IMG/VR virus record: IMGVR_UViG_3300017717_002521
Span: 1 to 64,000 of that record
DNA: 64,000 nt
Reading direction: 5' to 3' (one strand)
Source of the DNA: a virus
The notes under the pieces were generated by a model. The model searched no databases. It was not told where the DNA came from and saw nothing but the letters and a program-made list of their open reading frames with translations. Positions 8,614 through 18,666 of this stretch are shown here, piece by piece. The first letter of the stretch is position 1. The number at the start of each line of letters is the position of its first letter. The position numbers and the translations under genes are program-made.

Positions 8614-9591
8614 ATGAGTTTATTAGAAGAAAGAGTTGTGTACAAACCCTTCGAGTACCCCAAAGCATACGATTACTGGTTAAAACAACAACAAGCACAC
8701 TGGTTGCATACAGAAGTTCCTATGGCACAAGACGTCACGGATTGGAAATCAAATATGAAACCTCACGAAAAAAATGTAGTAGGTCAAATTTTAAAAGGAT
8801 TTGCGCAAACTGAAACTATAGTTAATGACTACTGGTCAACTTTAGTTACTAAATGGTTTAGGAAGCCGGAAGTTATAATGATGGGGACTACATTAGGGTC
8901 AAGTGAAACTATACATGCTGAAGCTTATTCATTGTTAAATGAGCAGCTAGGATTAGATGATTTTAGTGAGTTTTTAGAAGACGAAGCTACTATGGCTAAA
9001 ATAGAAGCTTTGATGAACGTTAGAGATAATCACGATGGTACAGCTAACTGGCATGAAAGAGCTAAATCATTGGCTATATTCTCAGCATTTACAGAAGGAG
9101 TTAATTTATTTAGTTCTTTTGCAGTTTTATTATCTTATAAAATGAGAAACTTACTTAAAGGAGTAGGACAGATAGTAGAATGGTCTGTAAGAGATGAAAG
9201 TTTACATTCAGAAGCAGGATGTTGGTTATTTAGAACTCTTATGAAAGAACACCCAGAGTTCAAAACTAAAAAATTAATTAAGGAAATCGAGGAAGCAGCT
9301 CTTTTAGCTTCACAGTTAGAGTTTGATTTTATAGATAAAGTATTTGAAATGGGAGATCTTGAAAATTTAAGTAAAGAAGAATTAAAGAATTTTATTCGTC
9401 ATAGAGTTAATACAAAAATGGCTGATTTAGGATTAAGCCCTATCATACCAGCTGATGAGATAGATAAAGGAGCATTAAAAACTATGAAATGGTTTGACGC
9501 AGTTATAGCTGGTAAGCAACAAACCGATTTCTTTGCAAATAGAGTTACTAACTATAGTAAGGGGCACATTGATTGGTCCGCTGCTTTTTAA
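8614..9591 (+). CDS. nrdB: Ribonucleotide reductase class Ia, small (beta) subunit
   Basis: Holds the diiron-tyrosyl radical for dNTP synthesis by NrdA, in the cytoplasm. The 325-residue protein shows the carboxylate and His ligand blocks: AQTETIVNDYW (about 68-78), SSETIHAEAYS (about 97-107), FTEGVNLFSSF (about 161-171) and RDESLHSEA (about 193-201). It is followed by nrdA after 10 nt. The C-terminal tail ends in DWSAAF, short and acidic-aromatic as needed to dock on the large subunit. Confidence 0.9.
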   Translation: MSLLEERVVYKPFEYPKAYDYWLKQQQAHWLHTEVPMAQDVTDWKSNMKPHEKNVVGQILKGFAQTETIVNDYWSTLVTKWFRKPEVIMMGTTLGSSETIHAEAYSLLNEQLGLDDFSEFLEDEATMAKIEALMNVRDNHDGTANWHERAKSLAIFSAFTEGVNLFSSFAVLLSYKMRNLLKGVGQIVEWSVRDESLHSEAGCWLFRTLMKEHPEFKTKKLIKEIEEAALLASQLEFDFIDKVFEMGDLENLSKEELKNFIRHRVNTKMADLGLSPIIPADEIDKGALKTMKWFDAVIAGKQQTDFFANRVTNYSKGHIDWSAAF

Positions 9592-9601
9592 ATAGAAAGT
9601 T

Positions 9602-11317
9602 ATGTCAGTAGTAGTAGATACCAGCAACTGGGAAGCTGGTAAGGATTACCCAGAATGGATGAACGAAGTTTCGATAGCAACTATCTCTAAAGGATATCTG
9701 TTATCTGACGAAACTCCTAAAAAAGCATATAGAAGAGTTGCTGATAGAATAGCACATAGATTAGATCGACCCGATTTAGCGAATAAATTTTTTCGTTATA
9801 TGTGGAAAGGTTGGTTGAACTTAGCCTCGCCTGTACTTTCAAATACAGGAACCGATAGAGGATTGCCCATCTCTTGTTTTGGAATTGATACCCCTGATTC
9901 TATAAGAGGAATCGGCCTTACTAACGCAGAGTTAATGAGGCTGACTTCCCTCGGTGGTGGAGTAGGTGTAGGGTTATCTAAAGTTAGAGGTAGAGGTAAT
10001 AAAATAGGTAAAGATGATATGGGTCAATCTGAAGGTATAGTACCTTGGGCTAAGATATACGACTCAACTATAATTGCTACTAATCAAGGAGCAGTAAGAA
10101 GAGGAGCAGCATCTGTAAACCTAGACATTAATCACCCAGATATCCATGAATTCCTAGAAATAAGACGCCCTAAAGGAGATCCTAATAGACAGTGTCTTAA
10201 CCTTCATCAATGCGTTGTAGTGGATGATATCTTTATGCAAAAACTAGAGCATAGAGACGCTGAGGCAATGGAATTATGGGTAAAAATTTTAAAATCTAGA
10301 GTAGAAACAGGAGAACCTTACGTTATGTATAAGGATAATGTTAATAATGCTAATCCTCCTGCATATAAAAAGAACAATCTAGAAGTTTCGATGACGAATA
10401 TATGTTCGGAAATAACTCTTCATACAGATGAAGAGCATAGTTTTATTTGTTGTTTATCAAGTGTTAATTTAACTAAATGGGATGAATGGAAAAACACGGA
10501 TCTTGTCGAAACCGCCATATACTTTTTAGACGGTGTATTAGAAGAATTTTTATCAAAAACTTCTGGAAGGGATTCACTAATAAGAGCTCACAGATCCGCT
10601 AAAAAAGGTAGAGCTATTGGTTTAGGAGTACTTGGATGGCATACTTTTTTACAGAATGAAAGAATACCTTTTAATTCTATAAGAGCTACATCGTTAACTC
10701 ATCAAATTTTTTCTCAAATTCGTACTCAAGCAGAAAATGCTTCAAGACAGCTTGCTGATGAATATGGAGAACCAGTATGGTGTAAAGGAACCGGTATGAG
10801 AAATACACATTTACTTGCAATAGCTCCTACAGTTTCTAATTCTACGATATCAGGAGGAGTATCCGCAGGTATCGAACCAGTACCAGCTAATGTTTATACA
10901 TTTAATTCAGCAAAAGGTACTTTTATTAGAAAAAATCCTGCATTAGTTGATTATCTTGAAGAAAAAGGTGCTAATACTGAAGAAGTATGGGATGAAATAA
11001 TGAGAGATAGAGGTTCTATAGCTAATTTACCTGAAGATGTAATGCCTGCTGAAGATAAACCAATATTTTTAACGTTTGCAGAAATAAATCAATTACAATT
11101 AGTCGAACAAGCAGCAGCGAGACAAAAATACATAGATCAAACTCAATCTTTAAATTTAGCTTTTGACCCCACCGACAGTCCAAAGTTTATAAACGAAGTT
11201 CACCAAACTGCTTGGAGATTAGGAATAAAAACCTTATATTATTTAAGGACCGACTCTGTCATCAATGGAGATATAGGTAGTAGAACATCTACCGATTGTC
11301 TTTCTTGTGATGGATAA
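9602..11317 (+). CDS. nrdA: Ribonucleotide reductase class Ia, large (alpha) subunit
   Basis: Reduces ribonucleotides to deoxyribonucleotides for phage DNA synthesis. The 571-residue protein has SCFGIDTPDSIRGI (catalytic Cys, near 90), the radical-site segment SMTNICSEI (near 264-272), the PTVSNSTISGG loop, and C-terminal CLSCDG redox cysteines that can be recharged by thioredoxin (a phage thioredoxin lies at 18.4 kb). It is shorter than bacterial NrdA (about 750) because the N-terminal ATP-cone regulatory domain is missing, so dATP feedback inhibition is probably lost. Confidence 0.9.
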   Translation: MSVVVDTSNWEAGKDYPEWMNEVSIATISKGYLLSDETPKKAYRRVADRIAHRLDRPDLANKFFRYMWKGWLNLASPVLSNTGTDRGLPISCFGIDTPDSIRGIGLTNAELMRLTSLGGGVGVGLSKVRGRGNKIGKDDMGQSEGIVPWAKIYDSTIIATNQGAVRRGAASVNLDINHPDIHEFLEIRRPKGDPNRQCLNLHQCVVVDDIFMQKLEHRDAEAMELWVKILKSRVETGEPYVMYKDNVNNANPPAYKKNNLEVSMTNICSEITLHTDEEHSFICCLSSVNLTKWDEWKNTDLVETAIYFLDGVLEEFLSKTSGRDSLIRAHRSAKKGRAIGLGVLGWHTFLQNERIPFNSIRATSLTHQIFSQIRTQAENASRQLADEYGEPVWCKGTGMRNTHLLAIAPTVSNSTISGGVSAGIEPVPANVYTFNSAKGTFIRKNPALVDYLEEKGANTEEVWDEIMRDRGSIANLPEDVMPAEDKPIFLTFAEINQLQLVEQAAARQKYIDQTQSLNLAFDPTDSPKFINEVHQTAWRLGIKTLYYLRTDSVINGDIGSRTSTDCLSCDG

Positions 11318-11331
11318 AATTAATTTTAGTT

Positions 11332-12609
11332 ATGGCAAAAAGAGATACAATTTTTATCTCTATAGCAAGTTATAGAGACAAAGAACTACTACCAACTATT
11401 GAAGACTGTTTAGAGCAGGCTGAATACCCCGATAGATTAAGATTTGGAATATGCTGGCAGCATAGTAAAGAAGATCTGTGGGACAATTTAGATTTATATA
11501 AAAATGATAAAAGATTTCATATAGTTGATGTAGACTATAAAGACTCTAAAGGAGCATGCTGGGCTAGACATCAGATTCAAAAGTTTTATGATGACGAAAC
11601 TTACTCTTTACAGCTAGATTCTCATCATAGATTTATTGAGAAATGGGATGAGGAATGTATTAAGATGTACAAACTTGCAATTAAACAAGGATACCCTAAA
11701 CCTTTACTAACTACTTATTTAGGTTCTTATTTTCCAGATAAAGATCCAAAGGATAGAGAAAAAAATGTATGGTACTTATGTTTTGATAGAATAGCTCCAG
11801 AAGGACCTCTTCATACTAAACCACATACATTAAATGAATGGGAAACATTAGAAGGACCTATACCTCATAGATTTTTCTCAGGTCATTTTGCTTTTACTGA
11901 CGGTAAGTTTCAAGAAACCGTCTTATATGATCCAGCTCTTTATTTCCATGGTGAAGAAATTACTATGGCGGTAAGAGCTTATACTCATGGTTATGATTTA
12001 CTTTGCCCCCATAAACCTCTAGCCTATCATTATTATGAAAGAAATGACGGAGTTAAGCATTGGTCTGATCACGATTTTGATTTGCGAGATAAAGTCTCAT
12101 TTTCTAGAGTAAGAACTTTACTAGGAGTAGGAAAACCTAAATGTAGGCCGTGTGTATTGAAGCAATTAGAACCATATGCTTTAGGAAAAGAAAGAACTAT
12201 AGTGGACTATGAACAATATGCAGGAATAGATTTTACTACTAAAAGAATACAAAAGCATACTTTAGATCATTTTTATCCTCCTAACCCAACTAACTTTGAG
12301 ACAGTTGATGGATATGGCGATTCGTTTTTACATTACAATAAGTATATAGTGGACGTTCATTCGTCTCATTTTAATGAAGATGATTATGAATTTTGTGTAT
12401 TATCTTTCGAAGGTGAAGAACCTGAAGATGTTATTTTTAGAGAAGACATAAAAGGTAAAAACTTATTAGATTTAATAGAAAATGCAAAAGGAGGTTTTTT
12501 ACAAATTGAAAAAGACTTTTACGGTAGAGAACCATATAAACTAATTGTATGGCCTTACAGTAAAAAAAATGGTTATGTTGAAAGATTTGAACATATTTTT
12601 CCTCGGTAA
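11332..12609 (+). CDS. GlcNAc-transferase-like glycosyltransferase (copy 1)
   Basis: A 425-residue GT-A type protein. It opens with an FISIASYRDKELLPTI segment and has SLQLDSHHRF near residues 93-102, where the usual DxD is DSH, followed by HRFFSGHFAFT and FHGEEITMAVRAYTHGYDL. This pattern is that of the GlcNAc glycosyltransferase family (PF11397, Skp1 GnT-like). The last 120 residues are an extra domain seen also in the next gene. Its paralogue follows after 2 nt. It probably decorates a phage or host polymer; the acceptor is unknown. Confidence 0.78.
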   Translation: MAKRDTIFISIASYRDKELLPTIEDCLEQAEYPDRLRFGICWQHSKEDLWDNLDLYKNDKRFHIVDVDYKDSKGACWARHQIQKFYDDETYSLQLDSHHRFIEKWDEECIKMYKLAIKQGYPKPLLTTYLGSYFPDKDPKDREKNVWYLCFDRIAPEGPLHTKPHTLNEWETLEGPIPHRFFSGHFAFTDGKFQETVLYDPALYFHGEEITMAVRAYTHGYDLLCPHKPLAYHYYERNDGVKHWSDHDFDLRDKVSFSRVRTLLGVGKPKCRPCVLKQLEPYALGKERTIVDYEQYAGIDFTTKRIQKHTLDHFYPPNPTNFETVDGYGDSFLHYNKYIVDVHSSHFNEDDYEFCVLSFEGEEPEDVIFREDIKGKNLLDLIENAKGGFLQIEKDFYGREPYKLIVWPYSKKNGYVERFEHIFPR

Positions 12610-12611
12610 TA

Positions 12612-13886
12612 ATGAGCAAAAATTCTATCATATTTTTACATTTACCAGCATATAGAGAACCTGAGCTTTTACCTACTATAAAAGATGCTCTTTCTCAAGC
12701 TAAATATCCGCAAAGATTACATTTTGGTATCTGCAGGCAGTATGAACCTTCTGACGGATTTGACGATTTAACTGAATATAAAAAGAATCCTAACTTTCAT
12801 ATACATGAAATGCTCGCTAAAGACGCTCAAGGTTTACCTTATGCAAGAGCTATAATAAATGAAAAGTTATTAACTAATCAAGATTACGTACTACAATTAG
12901 ATTCACATCATAGGTTTGTGAAAGATTGGGATGAGACGTTAATTAATATGCATGAAGGGTTAGAAAAGAAAGGCTATAGACCTATACTTACCGGATACTT
13001 ACCAGAATACAAGCCCTTTGAAGAACCTGAAGGAAGAGCAGATTGCCCATGGTTGAGTATACCTAATTGTTTCTATCCTCACGGTACTATTTTTATTCAA
13101 CCTACTAAATTAGAAGGATGGGAAGATTTAACTGAACCTGTACCTTCTCGTTTTATTTGTGGTCATTTTGCTTTTGCTAGAAATAAATGGGCCAAAGAAA
13201 TTAAACATGACCCAGATTTATATTTTTCTGGAGAAGAGATTAATTTAACTGTTCGAAGTTTTACTCACGGATATGATCTATTTCATCCTCATAGATTAGT
13301 TATATGGCATGCTACTATGAGAGAAGAACGGGATGGTATTTTAGTATGGGATGACCAAGCAAAGGCTGGTAATGAAATGTACTGGAAAAAGCAAGATTCT
13401 GGTAGAGCAAAGATAAGACAATTATTTAGAGTAGAAGATAATGGATTTGATTTAACTGGGTATGATTTAGGTAAAGAACGTACATTTAGAGACTATGAGA
13501 TATATGCTGGTTTACATTTTAAAAACAGAGCAATGCAGCAACATACTTTGGATATGAAGTATCCTCCTAATCCTATTATAGGAGAAAATGAAGAAGAGTG
13601 GGAAGAATCTTTTTCGAAATCTCATTATCATTTAGTTAATATAGATCCTAATTTTTTCAGTAAAAAAGATTATGATTTTATATTAGTAGCTTTTGACGAT
13701 AAAAATGGAAAAAGTATCGAAAGTATATTTATAGATGATAGCAGGTTATCAAAGTTTTTAGAAAATGGAACTCCTATTCACTTCGAACAAACCTTTATGA
13801 GCGTAGAGCAACCAACTAGGGTAGTATACTGGGCACATAGCAAGAGTGAAGGATGGGCAGAAAGGCAAGAATTTGAGTATAAATAA
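12612..13886 (+). CDS. GlcNAc-transferase-like glycosyltransferase (copy 2)
   Basis: A 424-residue paralogue of the preceding gene with the same motif order: LHLPAYREPELLPTI, VLQLDSHHRF, RFICGHFAFA, FSGEEINLTVRSFTHGYDL, a GKERT-DYE-YAGL segment and the same C-terminal domain. The two copies have clearly diverged, so the duplication is old and they probably add different linkages or use different acceptors. The stop overlaps the next start by one base. Confidence 0.78.
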   Translation: MSKNSIIFLHLPAYREPELLPTIKDALSQAKYPQRLHFGICRQYEPSDGFDDLTEYKKNPNFHIHEMLAKDAQGLPYARAIINEKLLTNQDYVLQLDSHHRFVKDWDETLINMHEGLEKKGYRPILTGYLPEYKPFEEPEGRADCPWLSIPNCFYPHGTIFIQPTKLEGWEDLTEPVPSRFICGHFAFARNKWAKEIKHDPDLYFSGEEINLTVRSFTHGYDLFHPHRLVIWHATMREERDGILVWDDQAKAGNEMYWKKQDSGRAKIRQLFRVEDNGFDLTGYDLGKERTFRDYEIYAGLHFKNRAMQQHTLDMKYPPNPIIGENEEEWEESFSKSHYHLVNIDPNFFSKKDYDFILVAFDDKNGKSIESIFIDDSRLSKFLENGTPIHFEQTFMSVEQPTRVVYWAHSKSEGWAERQEFEYK

Positions 13887-14827
13887 TGAAGTATATACTC
13901 TACCATAATCATAATGCAACTATGTTTCAGTCTACTGTTTTGGATAGAGTGGCTAATACTATTATAGAGAAGTATCCGGAACATGAATTCGAGATTATTG
14001 ATCCTCATCCTAAATATGAGAAGTTATACCCAAATTGCGGACCAGGATGTAAATACAGCAATCATCATTATCTTTATATACTTAACCCAGATACAGGTAA
14101 ATACTTTCTATTTTCTTTTTGGGATAGGTTAGAAGATATAGTTAATATCGACCCTACTGTTACTGGTTGGGATACTGAGAATATAGTTGAAATATTTACC
14201 TCATGTGGAGTAACTGATTTATTTTGTCACCAATTAATTCCATCCTTAGACGAAGCATACACTCCCTGGTGTTATACTTATAATAATCCTCGATTACATG
14301 AAAGTTTAGATACATATAAAAGTATGGCTAAAAAATTTATTCCCAGTAAACCTTCTTTTAATGGTTCAGTCTATTCCTTTAGAGAATACCTTACTAAAGA
14401 CAGTAGATTTAATGTAAGTTCAGATATTCTCGAAGAAGAAAAATATTATACTTGGTTAGCTTCTAATAAAATAAATTTTAATATAAATGGCGCTGGAGAG
14501 GTATGTCATAGAGATATGGAAATACTAGCTGTAAAATCAGCTCTTTTTAGAGAAAAACTTAATAGTAAATTCCATAACAACTTGATACCTGATTACCATT
14601 ACATAAGCGTAGACTGTAGTGATTTAAAGCGTACTGAGCAATACGAGGGTTTATATAAAGCCAAAGCTGATAGAATTTTAGATAGATATAATGAAGTTAT
14701 AAAAGATCCTGAATATTTAGAGTTTGTTGCTGATAATGGACACCAATGGTGGTTGGATAACAGTAAGATAGATAGTATAGCTAATATTTCAAAAAAATTA
14801 ATTAATATAGATAAGTTAGATGAATGA
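13886..14827 (+). CDS. Probable glycosyltransferase
   Basis: A 313-residue protein in the middle of the sugar cluster. Its C-terminal third (NINGAGEVCHRDMEILAVKS near 190-210, then a YHYISVDCSD segment and a helical end with FVADNGHQWW) resembles the C-terminal region of GT-B or CAP10-like transferases. The N-terminal part with NHNATMF near 8-14 is unclear. Family assignment is tentative and leans on context. It overlaps the next carbamoyltransferase by 8 nt. Confidence 0.5.
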   Translation: MKYILYHNHNATMFQSTVLDRVANTIIEKYPEHEFEIIDPHPKYEKLYPNCGPGCKYSNHHYLYILNPDTGKYFLFSFWDRLEDIVNIDPTVTGWDTENIVEIFTSCGVTDLFCHQLIPSLDEAYTPWCYTYNNPRLHESLDTYKSMAKKFIPSKPSFNGSVYSFREYLTKDSRFNVSSDILEEEKYYTWLASNKINFNINGAGEVCHRDMEILAVKSALFREKLNSKFHNNLIPDYHYISVDCSDLKRTEQYEGLYKAKADRILDRYNEVIKDPEYLEFVADNGHQWWLDNSKIDSIANISKKLINIDKLDE

Positions 14828-16523
14828 TTTTTATATTCTCGGTATTAATGGTTCCCATAATGGCGGTATTACAGTTGCCAAAAACGATAAGGTAGTTTTA
14901 ACATTAGAGTTTGAACGTTTATTTAATGAAAAAAATGTAGGGTTAGCCCAATATAAAACAATCAAAGGCTCAGATATAGTCTTTATGATGAAGTATATTT
15001 CTAAATATATTTTAAATTATTTTGGAATTAAAAAATTTAATAAGATAGTAGCATTAAATACAGGAGTAAATTTTGGTCAAGGACAAGACCAAGAAACTTA
15101 TATAGCTGAGAATTATATACCAGCCGACGAGTATATTTACGGTCATCACCATGCTGCTCATGCATTTAATGTTCTTTATACTTCTCCTCATGATAAGGCG
15201 TTGATAGTCTCATTTGATGGAGGGGGAAACGATGGATTTTTTAATGTATATTTAGGAGATAAGAAAAATAAAATAAGTGATAAGTACGATCATATAGACT
15301 TATTAGAAACAGTTAAACATCCAAATGCCGGGAGTCCTCATGTATTTTTAGACTTAGGTTTACCTTATGCATCTTTCGGAGAAGTTTTACAAGATATAAG
15401 AAGAGAAGGAGACTTATCTAACGGTATACTTGTATACCCAGGTAAAATTATGGGATTAGCTTCGTATGGTGAAGTTAGAAAAGAATGGTTAGATAGATTT
15501 ATTCAGTACTATATTGGTAATGTACATCAAGGTAATAGTTATGTAGATCACATGAAAAATTTATTTGATGATTTAAAAATAGAACATAACGATACCCTTT
15601 TTCACAACCGATATGAAGAAGATAGACTTTCAGGCAAAGTAGCATACGATATTGCTGCTACTTCTCAAAAAGCATTTGAAGAAGCATTTTTAGTATTTGC
15701 TAAACCTTGGATGGAACGTTATAATGATATACCTATGTGTCTAGCGGGAGGATGTGGATTAAATATTATACTCAACACTAGACTTAAAGAAGAATTTGGT
15801 AGAGAAGTATTTGTAGGACCTGCTCCTAGTGATTGCGGAATTAGTACAGGACTATGCTTACAAGAGTTAAAACCTAAAATACCTGCTGATATTACTTATG
15901 CTGGATTACCTTTATTAGACCCTAATTCTGTTTTTGAACATATTAACGACCACTGGTGGTTTACAAGTCACGATGTAGATGAAGGTGATATAGTAGATAG
16001 TTTAGCAAAAGGAGAAATTATTGGACTTATAAAAGGCAACTCTGAACATGGACCTAGAGCTTTAGGAAATAGAAGTATATTATGTAATCCTTCTATTAAG
16101 AAAATGAAAGATATACTCAATGAAAAAGTTAAAAATAGAGAGTTTTATAGGCCTTTTGCCCCTGTTGTAAGATTAGAAGATGTTTCAGAGTATTTTGAAT
16201 TTGAAGGAGAGTCAAGATGGATGACTTTTTGTCCTAAGGTAAGAACAGAATGGAGAGAAAAATTAGCAGCTATTACCCACGTTGATGGTACTGCTAGAAT
16301 TCAAACTATTACTAGAGAGCAAAATACTTTCTTATACGATTTAATTTCTAAATTTAAAGATAAAACAGGCATTGGAGTTTTATTAAATACTTCATTTAAT
16401 ATAGCTGGTAAACCTATTACTAATACTGTTAAAGACGCAATGACTTTATTTAGAGATACAGAACTAGATAAACTGATAATTAACGACATATACTTTAAAA
16501 AATGCCAAAAAACGTTACTATAG
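14820..16523 (+). CDS. Carbamoyltransferase, NodU/CmcH family (copy 1)
   Basis: Transfers carbamoyl from carbamoyl phosphate through an adenylate to a hydroxyl group, usually on a sugar. The 567-residue protein has the Kae1-like N-terminal domain with GHHHAAHAF at 108-116 and SFDGGGNDGFF for nucleotide binding. The second domain has GNSEHGPRALGNRSIL and the NTSFNIAGKPI segment near the end. Full length for the family. Placed among glycosyltransferases, so the acceptor is probably a sugar; carbamoylation of a modified base is an alternative. A second member lies at 24 kb. Confidence 0.85.
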   Translation: MNDFYILGINGSHNGGITVAKNDKVVLTLEFERLFNEKNVGLAQYKTIKGSDIVFMMKYISKYILNYFGIKKFNKIVALNTGVNFGQGQDQETYIAENYIPADEYIYGHHHAAHAFNVLYTSPHDKALIVSFDGGGNDGFFNVYLGDKKNKISDKYDHIDLLETVKHPNAGSPHVFLDLGLPYASFGEVLQDIRREGDLSNGILVYPGKIMGLASYGEVRKEWLDRFIQYYIGNVHQGNSYVDHMKNLFDDLKIEHNDTLFHNRYEEDRLSGKVAYDIAATSQKAFEEAFLVFAKPWMERYNDIPMCLAGGCGLNIILNTRLKEEFGREVFVGPAPSDCGISTGLCLQELKPKIPADITYAGLPLLDPNSVFEHINDHWWFTSHDVDEGDIVDSLAKGEIIGLIKGNSEHGPRALGNRSILCNPSIKKMKDILNEKVKNREFYRPFAPVVRLEDVSEYFEFEGESRWMTFCPKVRTEWREKLAAITHVDGTARIQTITREQNTFLYDLISKFKDKTGIGVLLNTSFNIAGKPITNTVKDAMTLFRDTELDKLIINDIYFKKCQKTLL

Positions 16524-18211
16524 TATCAGGGTTATGGAATATAGGTAGAGACGAAAGAAATTTCGAAAGCCATTATTTATCTAAATTCGAAGAGTTTTTA
16601 CAGATAGATGCTAATATGATACTTTTCTTACCTAAAGAATTAGAAGAGTTTGTGTGGAAGCATAGAAAACCTGAAAATACTTTTATAAAAATTACTGAGT
16701 TAGAAGATTTAAAAACTAATTTATATGCTCCTCATTGGGATAAGACACAAGGTATAAGAACTAGCAAAGAATGGTTAAACATAACTGGAGAAGGAGGATG
16801 GTTAACTACAAGCCCACAAGCTACTTTAGAATACTATAACCCAGTAGTAATGTCTAAAATGTTTATGCTTCATGATGCTAGTCTTTACAATAATTTTAAT
16901 ACCGAGTATTTTTATTGGTTAGATGCAGGAATAACTAATACTGTTCCAAAAACTCATTTAGTCGAAAATAAAGTTTTAGATAAAGTAGCAGACTATACTG
17001 ATAATTTTTTATTTTTATCGTGGCCCTATCTTAATGGAGATGAAATTCACGGATTTAAATGGAATGATATCAACCGATTTGCAGGTGCAGAAGTAGACAT
17101 TGTATGTAGAGGAGGGTTTTTTGGAGGACATAAAGAAGCAATAAGTGAAGCAAATTCAACTTATTATTCTTACTTGAGTGATAGCTTGAGTGAAGGTCTA
17201 ATGGGTACTGAAGAAAGTATTTTTGCTATAATGGCCGTTTCTGAACCAGCAAGATATAGGAGATATCAACTAGATGATAATGGATTAATTTTAAAATTTA
17301 CTCAAGCAATTTTAGATGATAATGTAAAATTAGTTCCTATAGAAAGTAACGTTAAACCTGAAATAATAATTAGTCAAAAACAACTTGACAGCATAAAAAC
17401 TAATTTATATATACTTACTTTTAATTTTCCAGAACAACTCCTTCATACTATTGAATCAATGAAAAAAACTCCTGAATGGTTAGAAAAACCTTTCAAGGTA
17501 TTATTAGACAATTCTATTGATAAAAATGCTCAAGAAGAAAATAAAAAAATTGCTGATGAATATAATTTCGAGTATATCTGGTTAGAAGGTAATAAAGGAA
17601 TATGTGGAGGAAGACAAGCAGCAGCTGAACACTTCGATAAATCAGATGCCGATTATTATTTTTTCTTTGAAGATGATATGACTTCTAACCCTCCTGAATT
17701 AGAAGGAAAATTCTGTAGAAATGGTTTAAGAAAATATATTCCTAATTTGTATACTTTACTACATAAAATAATGCTTACTGATAATTTAGATTTTTTAAAA
17801 CTATCTTTTACAGAAGTATACTGGGATAATGATATTCAGACTAGTTGGTATAACGTACCTCAAGGTGTAAGAAATAAATTTTTTCCTGGTAATACTCAAT
17901 TACCAAAAGGAGGAAAATCTAATAACGCTCCTAGAACTATTTTTAACAATATAAAAAATATAGATGGGTTAACTTATATAGATGGTGAAGTAACTTATAC
18001 TAATTGGCCTATGATTATGTCAAAAGAAGGTAATAAAAAAGTTTTTTTAGAAATAAAATGGCAACATCCTTATGAACAGACTTGGATGTCTCATGTATTT
18101 CAGAAACAAAAAGAAGATTATATTAAAGCAGGAGTACTATTAGCTTCACCTATTTGGCATGATAGAATAAAGTACTATAAACCTGAAGAAAGAAGAGAAA
18201 ATGCAGGTTAA
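16502..18211 (+). CDS. Two-domain glycosyltransferase: HtrL/YibB-like plus GT2-like
   Basis: The 569-residue protein appears to be a fusion. Residues 1-270 begin VTIVSGLWNIGR and follow the HtrL/YibB/WlaTC pattern, with FLPKEL and YWLDAGI near 138-144. From about 296 a second domain starts NLYILTFNFPEQLLHTI and carries the EDDM acidic motif near 394-397, as in GT-A (GT2-type) enzymes. Two transferase domains in one chain suggest sequential additions to one glycan. Overlaps the carbamoyltransferase by 22 nt. Confidence 0.7.
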   Translation: MPKNVTIVSGLWNIGRDERNFESHYLSKFEEFLQIDANMILFLPKELEEFVWKHRKPENTFIKITELEDLKTNLYAPHWDKTQGIRTSKEWLNITGEGGWLTTSPQATLEYYNPVVMSKMFMLHDASLYNNFNTEYFYWLDAGITNTVPKTHLVENKVLDKVADYTDNFLFLSWPYLNGDEIHGFKWNDINRFAGAEVDIVCRGGFFGGHKEAISEANSTYYSYLSDSLSEGLMGTEESIFAIMAVSEPARYRRYQLDDNGLILKFTQAILDDNVKLVPIESNVKPEIIISQKQLDSIKTNLYILTFNFPEQLLHTIESMKKTPEWLEKPFKVLLDNSIDKNAQEENKKIADEYNFEYIWLEGNKGICGGRQAAAEHFDKSDADYYFFFEDDMTSNPPELEGKFCRNGLRKYIPNLYTLLHKIMLTDNLDFLKLSFTEVYWDNDIQTSWYNVPQGVRNKFFPGNTQLPKGGKSNNAPRTIFNNIKNIDGLTYIDGEVTYTNWPMIMSKEGNKKVFLEIKWQHPYEQTWMSHVFQKQKEDYIKAGVLLASPIWHDRIKYYKPEERRENAG

Positions 18212-18215
18212 AAAG

Positions 18216-18246
18216 TTGGGATTTAGCGGTACTTTTCTTATATTAT
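18216..18246 (+). promoter_or_regulatory. Promoter (TTGG-N19-TATATTAT)
   Basis: TTGG at 18216-18219 and TATATTAT at 18239-18246, 19 nt apart. It drives the small basic protein, thioredoxin and following genes. Confidence 0.7.
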
Positions 18247-18263
18247 AGTATAATAATAAACAT

Positions 18264-18422
18264 ATGTCAAAATCTTCTACTAAACAAAAAGTAATACAAT
18301 TAAAAGAGTGGTTAAAAGCTATGAAATTCGGAGGCAACGATTCTAAAAAACCACGCAAATTTTCAAAAGCGGATCATTATAAAAAAGCAAACAATAGATA
18401 TGGCGGCAAAAAAGATAATTAA
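18264..18422 (+). CDS. Small basic protein, 52 residues
   Basis: An ATG 17 nt after a good promoter opens a 52-residue frame rich in Lys (MSKSSTKQKVIQLKEWLKAM at the start, Lys/Asn-rich end). It overlaps the thioredoxin start by 23 nt in another frame, as other genes here do. It may bind nucleic acid or acidic protein. No family recognised. The promoter position is the main reason to believe it. Confidence 0.6.
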   Translation: MSKSSTKQKVIQLKEWLKAMKFGGNDSKKPRKFSKADHYKKANNRYGGKKDN

Positions 18423-18666
18423 ATTTTATGCTTCATGGTGTGGGCCATGCAAAGTTTATAGCAAAACGTGGGATAAAACTATCCCTAGCTATTCAGATCA
18501 AGTAGATTTTTTAGATATTGATATAGATAAAGATACTTCTGGATTAGCTAATAAATATAAAGTAGATACTGTACCAACTACTATTCTTATAAGAGAAGAC
18601 GGTTCTAGTAAAGCGCTAGAAGGAAGATTAAACCAAACAGAATTAACTGAACTAATACTATCATAA
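18400..18666 (+). CDS. Thioredoxin
   Basis: An 88-residue single-domain thioredoxin with the active site WCGPC at 13-17, DIDIDKD near 46-52 and cis-Pro in DTVPTTIL. It is shorter than host thioredoxins (about 105), which is common in phages. The likely partner is the phage ribonucleotide reductase at 8.6-11.3 kb, whose C-terminal cysteines need reduction. Confidence 0.87.
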   Translation: MAAKKIIKFYASWCGPCKVYSKTWDKTIPSYSDQVDFLDIDIDKDTSGLANKYKVDTVPTTILIREDGSSKALEGRLNQTELTELILS

